The notes beneath the pieces are model-generated. The model had not been told where the DNA came from and did no database searches. It saw only the letters and a program-made list of their open reading frames with translations. 31,837 nt of DNA, from positions 1 through 31,837 of the forward strand of contig JARWMV010000162.1 in the NCBI GenBank assembly GCA_030998015.1, written 5' to 3'. The DNA is from Ceratorhiza oryzae-sativae (lineage: Eukaryota; Basidiomycota; Agaricomycetes; Cantharellales; Ceratobasidiaceae). Shown piece after piece: positions 29,167-31,837 of the stretch. Made by a program: the position numbers and the translations under genes. The stretch's first letter is position 1, and each line of letters begins with the position of its first letter.

Positions 29167-29531
29167 AGGTAAAAACAAAATAAAGTTCTGGCATCCGCCC
29201 TGTTGGGTAGGATGCAGGTCCAGCAAGATTTTATAAATCTTGCATGGAAGAACGCCTAATTTCCCATGGGCTTCCGGATGGAGCTTAATCTCCATCCTGG
29301 AAGACGTACATTCGAGGAGCCCGATTTACCCTCAAGCTAAATCGGATCTAAGCGAAGTCGGGTAATTTTTAATGTCAAGAACAATAGTCCAAAATTCAAT
29401 TTGTGGGCAGCCGCATAGCGCGCTGCAAAAATGAAACTTTCAACCCCTTTGTGGAAGACCTATTTGCCATCCCGCCGAGGTAGGATCGAGTTTGACGTAC
29501 TCTTCCCGTCCTCGCCCCTACAAATTGATGT
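29167..29531 (+). other. Non-coding stretch between two DHEs
   Basis: Contains the hairpin GCAAGATTTTATAAATCTTGC, a GGATGGAG/CTCCATCC stem and, at about 29429-29446, AATGAAACTTTCAACCCC, which also occurs 90 bases after the cob stop (25981-25998). No gene seen. Copies at 1530-1894 and 6016-6380. Confidence 0.55.
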
Positions 29532-29753
29532 CCGCCGGCGTTAGAGGGAATCCTCAGATGAGGTAGCCTTGACCATGAGTCTCATGGTCCAGGCTACCTC
29601 CCATAAAGATTCCCTCGTAGAAAATGACGACCGTTCGTCATTTTCAGCCGGCGGCTAAATATCGATATTATGCCGCGCACTAGCAATCGCAAACGGTTGC
29701 GATTGCTCACGTTGGTTGGTGGGACAAGTCCCACCAGCAACTAACGCGCGCGG
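29532..29753 (+). repeat. DHE 33 (long form)
   Basis: Third copy of 1895-2117, without the extra T. Confidence 0.95.
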
Positions 29754-29771
29754 GCCTACGCAAAGCATCAC

Positions 29772-29912
29772 CCCGCTAATCGATACCCCTGCCAAGACGT
29801 GCGCTAAAGCGCAGTTCTCTAGGCAGGGTGTAGATTTGCCTTCGCAAATCATCGATTAGTTGAGCCCTCCGCGCTTAGGCCGCCCTGCGGGCGATCAAAG
29901 AGCGCGGAGGGA
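29772..29912 (+). repeat. 141-bp hairpin composite in segment A
   Basis: Same structure; a smaller related hairpin (GCGCTTAGGCCGCGCC / GGCGCG type) follows at about 29927-29967. Other copies at 2135-2275 and 5635-5775. Confidence 0.85.
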
Positions 29913-29967
29913 TTTGTAAGGAGCGTTCAGCGCTTAGGCCGCGCCTAAAGGCGCGATCAAAGAGCGT

Positions 29968-30205
29968 TAGGCGTTCACTGCTCGGTCATCGAAGCTGTCC
30001 GGCAGGGACACACCCAAACTGAAAGGGGAGAGATTAGGGAGGCAAGATCGAAGTCGTCAGGGATAAGCCCCGCACACTACGGCCTCCTTCCGTGTGCAGG
30101 AACTATGATGCCAGTGTCAGGGTAAATGAGCATAGGAATGGGGCAGTGTTAAGGATGCCATATTATGCTAGTCCGTTTTAATTAAAAGAGATAAATACAT
30201 CCCCT
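29968..30205 (+). other. Non-coding stretch of unknown nature
   Basis: About 240 bases of mixed composition with no ORF and no DHE; one clear local stem is GCACAC/GTGTGC at about 30071-30097. It matches no tRNA and shows no rRNA landmark that I can see. Copies at 2331-2568 (with a 4-base GTGC insertion near 2460) and 5347-5578. Confidence 0.5.
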
Positions 30206-30628
30206 GCGGCCCTAGATCTGCTCCCCGCCGGCGTTAGAGGGAATCCTAAAGATTCCCTCGTAGAAAATGACGACCGTTCGTCATTTTCAGCCGGCGGCTA
30301 AATATCGATATTATGCCGCGCACTAGCAATCGCAAACGGTTGCGATTGCTCACGTTGGTTGGTGGGACAAGTCCCACCAGCAACTAACGCGCGCGGGGAG
30401 CGGGCCGGGGGAAAACCCAAGGGAAAACCCAAGGGAAAATCAATATTTCTCCGGGCCTGCGGTCAATGAAAAGCTACCCTAACCCTGTCGAAGAGTATTC
30501 ACCCTCAAGCTTCGGAGCCGTCTGTGTACGGCTTAAGCCGCACACAGACGTCTCCTCTACAAGCGTGAAATTGTTGCACGTACGTGCAACAACCTAGGGG
30601 ACGGGTCAGGAAAAATAGGGGATTCAAA
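30206..30628 (+). repeat. Repeated 0.42-kb unit of segment A (first of two)
   Basis: Starts CCCCTGCGGCCCTAG, includes a DHE, a CCTGCGGTCAATGAAAAGC stretch, a stem CCGTCTGTGTACGGC/GCCGCACACAGACG and a 22-bp perfect palindrome centred on ACGTACGT, and ends AAAAATAGGGG. This copy has an extra GGGAAAACCCAA tandem repeat. Other copies: 2569-2990 and 4926-5346. Confidence 0.85.
30225..30396 (+). repeat. DHE 34 (short form)
   Basis: Third copy of 2593-2764. Confidence 0.95.
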
Positions 30629-30792
30629 ACTATCCCGGAGTTTCTCCGCTCTGTTGTGGGAAAGCGGGATAGGAACGATAATAGCGTCAATCGGCGCTTG
30701 AGGCGTGGAAGAAGGCATGCCAGGCAAATCATCATGCCATCAAAGTTGCCCGCAAAGGGGGTTTTTTTTTAGAAAAACCGGAATTTTATTTC

Positions 30793-31216
30793 CCCTGCGG
30801 CCCTAGCTCCGCTCCCCGCCGGCGTTAGAGGGAATCCTCAGATGAGGTAGCCTTGACCATGAGTCTCATGGTCCAGGCTACCTCCCATAAAGATTCCCTC
30901 GTAGAAAATGACGACCGTTCGTCATTTTCAGCCGGCGGCTAAATATCGATATTATGCCGCGCACTAGCAATCGCAAACGGTTGCGATTGCTCACGTTGGT
31001 TGGTGGGACAAGTCCCACCAGCAACTAACGCGCGCGGGGAGCGGGCCGGGCCTGCGGTCAATGAAAAGCTACCCTAACCCTGTCGAAGAGTATTCACCCT
31101 CAAGCTTCGGAGCCGTCTGTGTACGGCTTAAGCCGCACACAGACGTCTCCTCTACAAGCGTGAAATTGTTGCACGTACGTGCAACAACCTAGGGGACGGG
31201 TCAGGAAAAATAGGGG
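30793..31216 (+). repeat. Repeated 0.42-kb unit of segment A (second of two)
   Basis: Same unit with a long-form DHE and without the GGGAAAACCCAA repeat; it ends 22 bases before tRNA-Asn. Other copies: 3162-3586 and 4331-4754. Between the two units (30629-30792) is non-coding sequence with no recognised feature. Confidence 0.85.
30816..31037 (+). repeat. DHE 35 (long form)
   Basis: Third copy of 3186-3407, with the standard GTAGAAAATG. Confidence 0.95.
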
Positions 31217-31237
31217 TCTTATTCAAATTCTCGAAGT

Positions 31238-31308
31238 GGTGTTATAGCATAGTGGTCATGCGGAGTACTGTTAATACTTTTAACAGAGGTTCAATTCCTC
31301 TTAACGCC
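31238..31308 (+). tRNA. trnN: tRNA-Asn (GUU)
   Basis: Full cloverleaf by eye: acceptor GGTGTTA/TAACGCC (one T.G pair), D stem GCAT/ATGC, anticodon stem GAGTA/TACTT with loop CTGTTAA (anticodon GTT), variable TTAAC, T stem AGAGG/CCTCT with loop TTCAATT. The next base (T) would be the discriminator; CCA is not encoded. It carries asparagine for mitochondrial translation. It follows the repeated 425-bp unit ending at about 31216 and precedes a hairpin-rich junction. No mispairs that would call for 5' editing are seen. Confidence 0.93.
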
Positions 31309-31535
31309 TTTGGGTTTGCTCGTAGGAGCCTGGGGCCTGCTCCACGCTCCGGCCCCTGGCTCACCTCGAGCACAAGCACAACCACCATGGCAGCGCTTTA
31401 ACCCGCCATGGCGTGTTAAAACATGTCCTGAATGAGAAGGCTTGGCATGTATTAACTTCTTGAAGTTAATGCGTATGTGCGTGCCAAGAGGGAGTCGTCA
31501 TACACTGTGTATCCTTTGGATACCAGTGTATGGCA
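31309..31535 (+). other. Non-coding hairpins after tRNA-Asn
   Basis: Dense local palindromes: GAGCCTGGGGCC..., CATGGCAGCGC/CCGCCATGG, TTGGCATG...CGTGCCAA around TTAACTTCTTGAAGTTAA, and ACACTGTGTATCC/GGATACCAGTGT. Copies at 3679-3902 (several small deletions) and 4013-4238. Confidence 0.65.
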
Positions 31536-31644
31536 TTGCGAGGTATCCTTCCACGCAAGATTTATAAAATCTTGCTGGACAGGATTAATTAATCCGGTCC
31601 AGCAATTGCATTCCAGCAATTGCATGGAAGGATACCTCGGAATC

Positions 31645-31837
31645 ATGGCCTCCAGCGCGAAATTCTTATAAAAGAAGAGTATAAGAAATCTTATCCTCTT
31701 AAAATTTTCAACCATACTCCACTGACTAACCCATTTTGATGGCGCGATTCTTTTGCGCTGTGGATTCCGAGGTACCCGGATTAATTAATCCGGGATACCT
31801 CGCAATCAGGAGGATTCCGACTAAAGTAGGCGTTTCG
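31645..31837 (+). other. Unique right end, related to 22617-22693
   Basis: Outside the palindrome. From 31710 it resembles 22617-22693 (CCATACTCCACT...CCATTTTGA...GCGCTGTGGA...CCGACTAAAGTAGGCG), with substitutions and an extra 50-bp hairpin. No ORF. Confidence 0.75.
31762..31820 (+). mobile_element. Small hairpin insertion with 9-bp direct repeats
   Basis: GGATTCCGA at 31762-31770 and 31812-31820 flanks GGTACCCGGATTAATTAATC and its complement arm. The related site at 22665-22675 has one copy (GGACTCCGA) and no hairpin. The element's own ends often read GATTCCGAGG elsewhere, so the true duplication length is uncertain. Confidence 0.65.

Larger units (their letters stand above)
27638..31537 (+). 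repeat. Third copy of segment A (direct repeat of 1-3902)
   Basis: Offset 27637 at its start (527 to 28164) and 27630 at the tRNA (3608 to 31238), so the first copy has a net 7 extra bases. This copy matches the complement of 4010-7909 with no length change. The first copy is the divergent one of the three. Confidence 0.93.
3903..31644. repeat. 27.7-kb palindrome (two 13.9-kb inverted arms)
   Basis: Positions x and 35547-x are complementary for every landmark checked between 3903 and 16000 (tRNA 4239-4309 with 31238-31308; cob 9656-9944 with 25603-25891; DHEs; ORFs). Closer to the centre the sum drops to 35544 and then about 35539 because of indels at about 16020, 16870, 17030, 17435 and 17655. 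The centre near 17770 is two head-to-head copies of a hairpin repeat separated by a short imperfect spacer (about 17745-17795). At both outer ends the symmetry stops at a small hairpin element (3903-4012 and 31536-31644). It could be a real inverted repeat of a linear or dimeric molecule, or a fold-back read that was assembled. Confidence 0.93.

Noticed and set aside
30419..30450. Telomere-like repeat (GGGAAAACCCAA units)
   Set aside because: Only two and a half units, internal in all three copies, not at a symmetry end.
1..31837. CRISPR array
   Set aside because: The repeats are long, self-complementary, unevenly spaced and in both orientations, with no short uniform spacers.
1..31837. Changed stop codons (UAG or UGA read as amino acids)
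   Set aside because: All recognised exons and remnant pieces use TGG for Trp and show no in-frame TAG at a conserved site, so there is no evidence either way.

Overview
This is fungal mitochondrial DNA, most likely from a chytrid-like early-diverging fungus (the phylum is inference). The firm gene content is the last three exons of apocytochrome b (cob), two group I introns with readable splice sites and core motifs, remains of at least five homing-endonuclease genes, and tRNA-Asn(GUU). Only TGG is seen for Trp in the cob exons, so the code cannot be settled. The rest is GC-rich, self-complementary repeat DNA: 35 copies of a double-hairpin element (DHE; 172 or 222 bp, plus 214-bp and 47-bp variants) and several other hairpin families.

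Layout. The window is two nested palindromes. A 3.9-kb segment A (1-3902) is followed by its reverse complement (about 4010-7909), with a hairpin at the junction (3903-4012). From 3903 to 31644 lies a 27.7-kb palindrome centred near 17770: positions x and 35547-x are complementary from about 3903 to 16000, with small indels only in the last 2 kb before the centre. A therefore occurs three times: 1-3902 (+), 4010-7909 (-) and 27638-31537 (+). The last 190 bases are unique but partly related to 22617-22693.

Genes, read on the right arm (+): homing-endonuclease fragment E (17876-17941); fragment C (18525-19458) in an intron upstream of the first cob exon present; cob exon a (19543-19606); group I intron (19607-20147); exon b (20148-20193); a 5.4-kb intron (20194-25602) with endonuclease remnants D and B and a third ORF; cob exon c with stop (25603-25891); endonuclease remnant A (26893-28556); a displaced second cob C-terminus (28734-28784); then tRNA-Asn (31238-31308). 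The left arm carries the same set on the minus strand. The 5' two thirds of cob is absent from both arms, because the palindrome centre falls within upstream intron or endonuclease sequence.

The cob exons are free of hairpins, while nearly every endonuclease reading frame is broken by them. Several hairpin insertions are flanked by 6-7 bp direct repeats, and removing the insert plus one repeat copy restores the frame and the expected protein motif. These elements have therefore moved as DNA (or RNA-templated) units. The window reads as a mitochondrial chromosome reshaped by mobile hairpins, homing introns and inverted-repeat recombination. An assembly or fold-back-read artefact remains a serious alternative for the very long palindromes.
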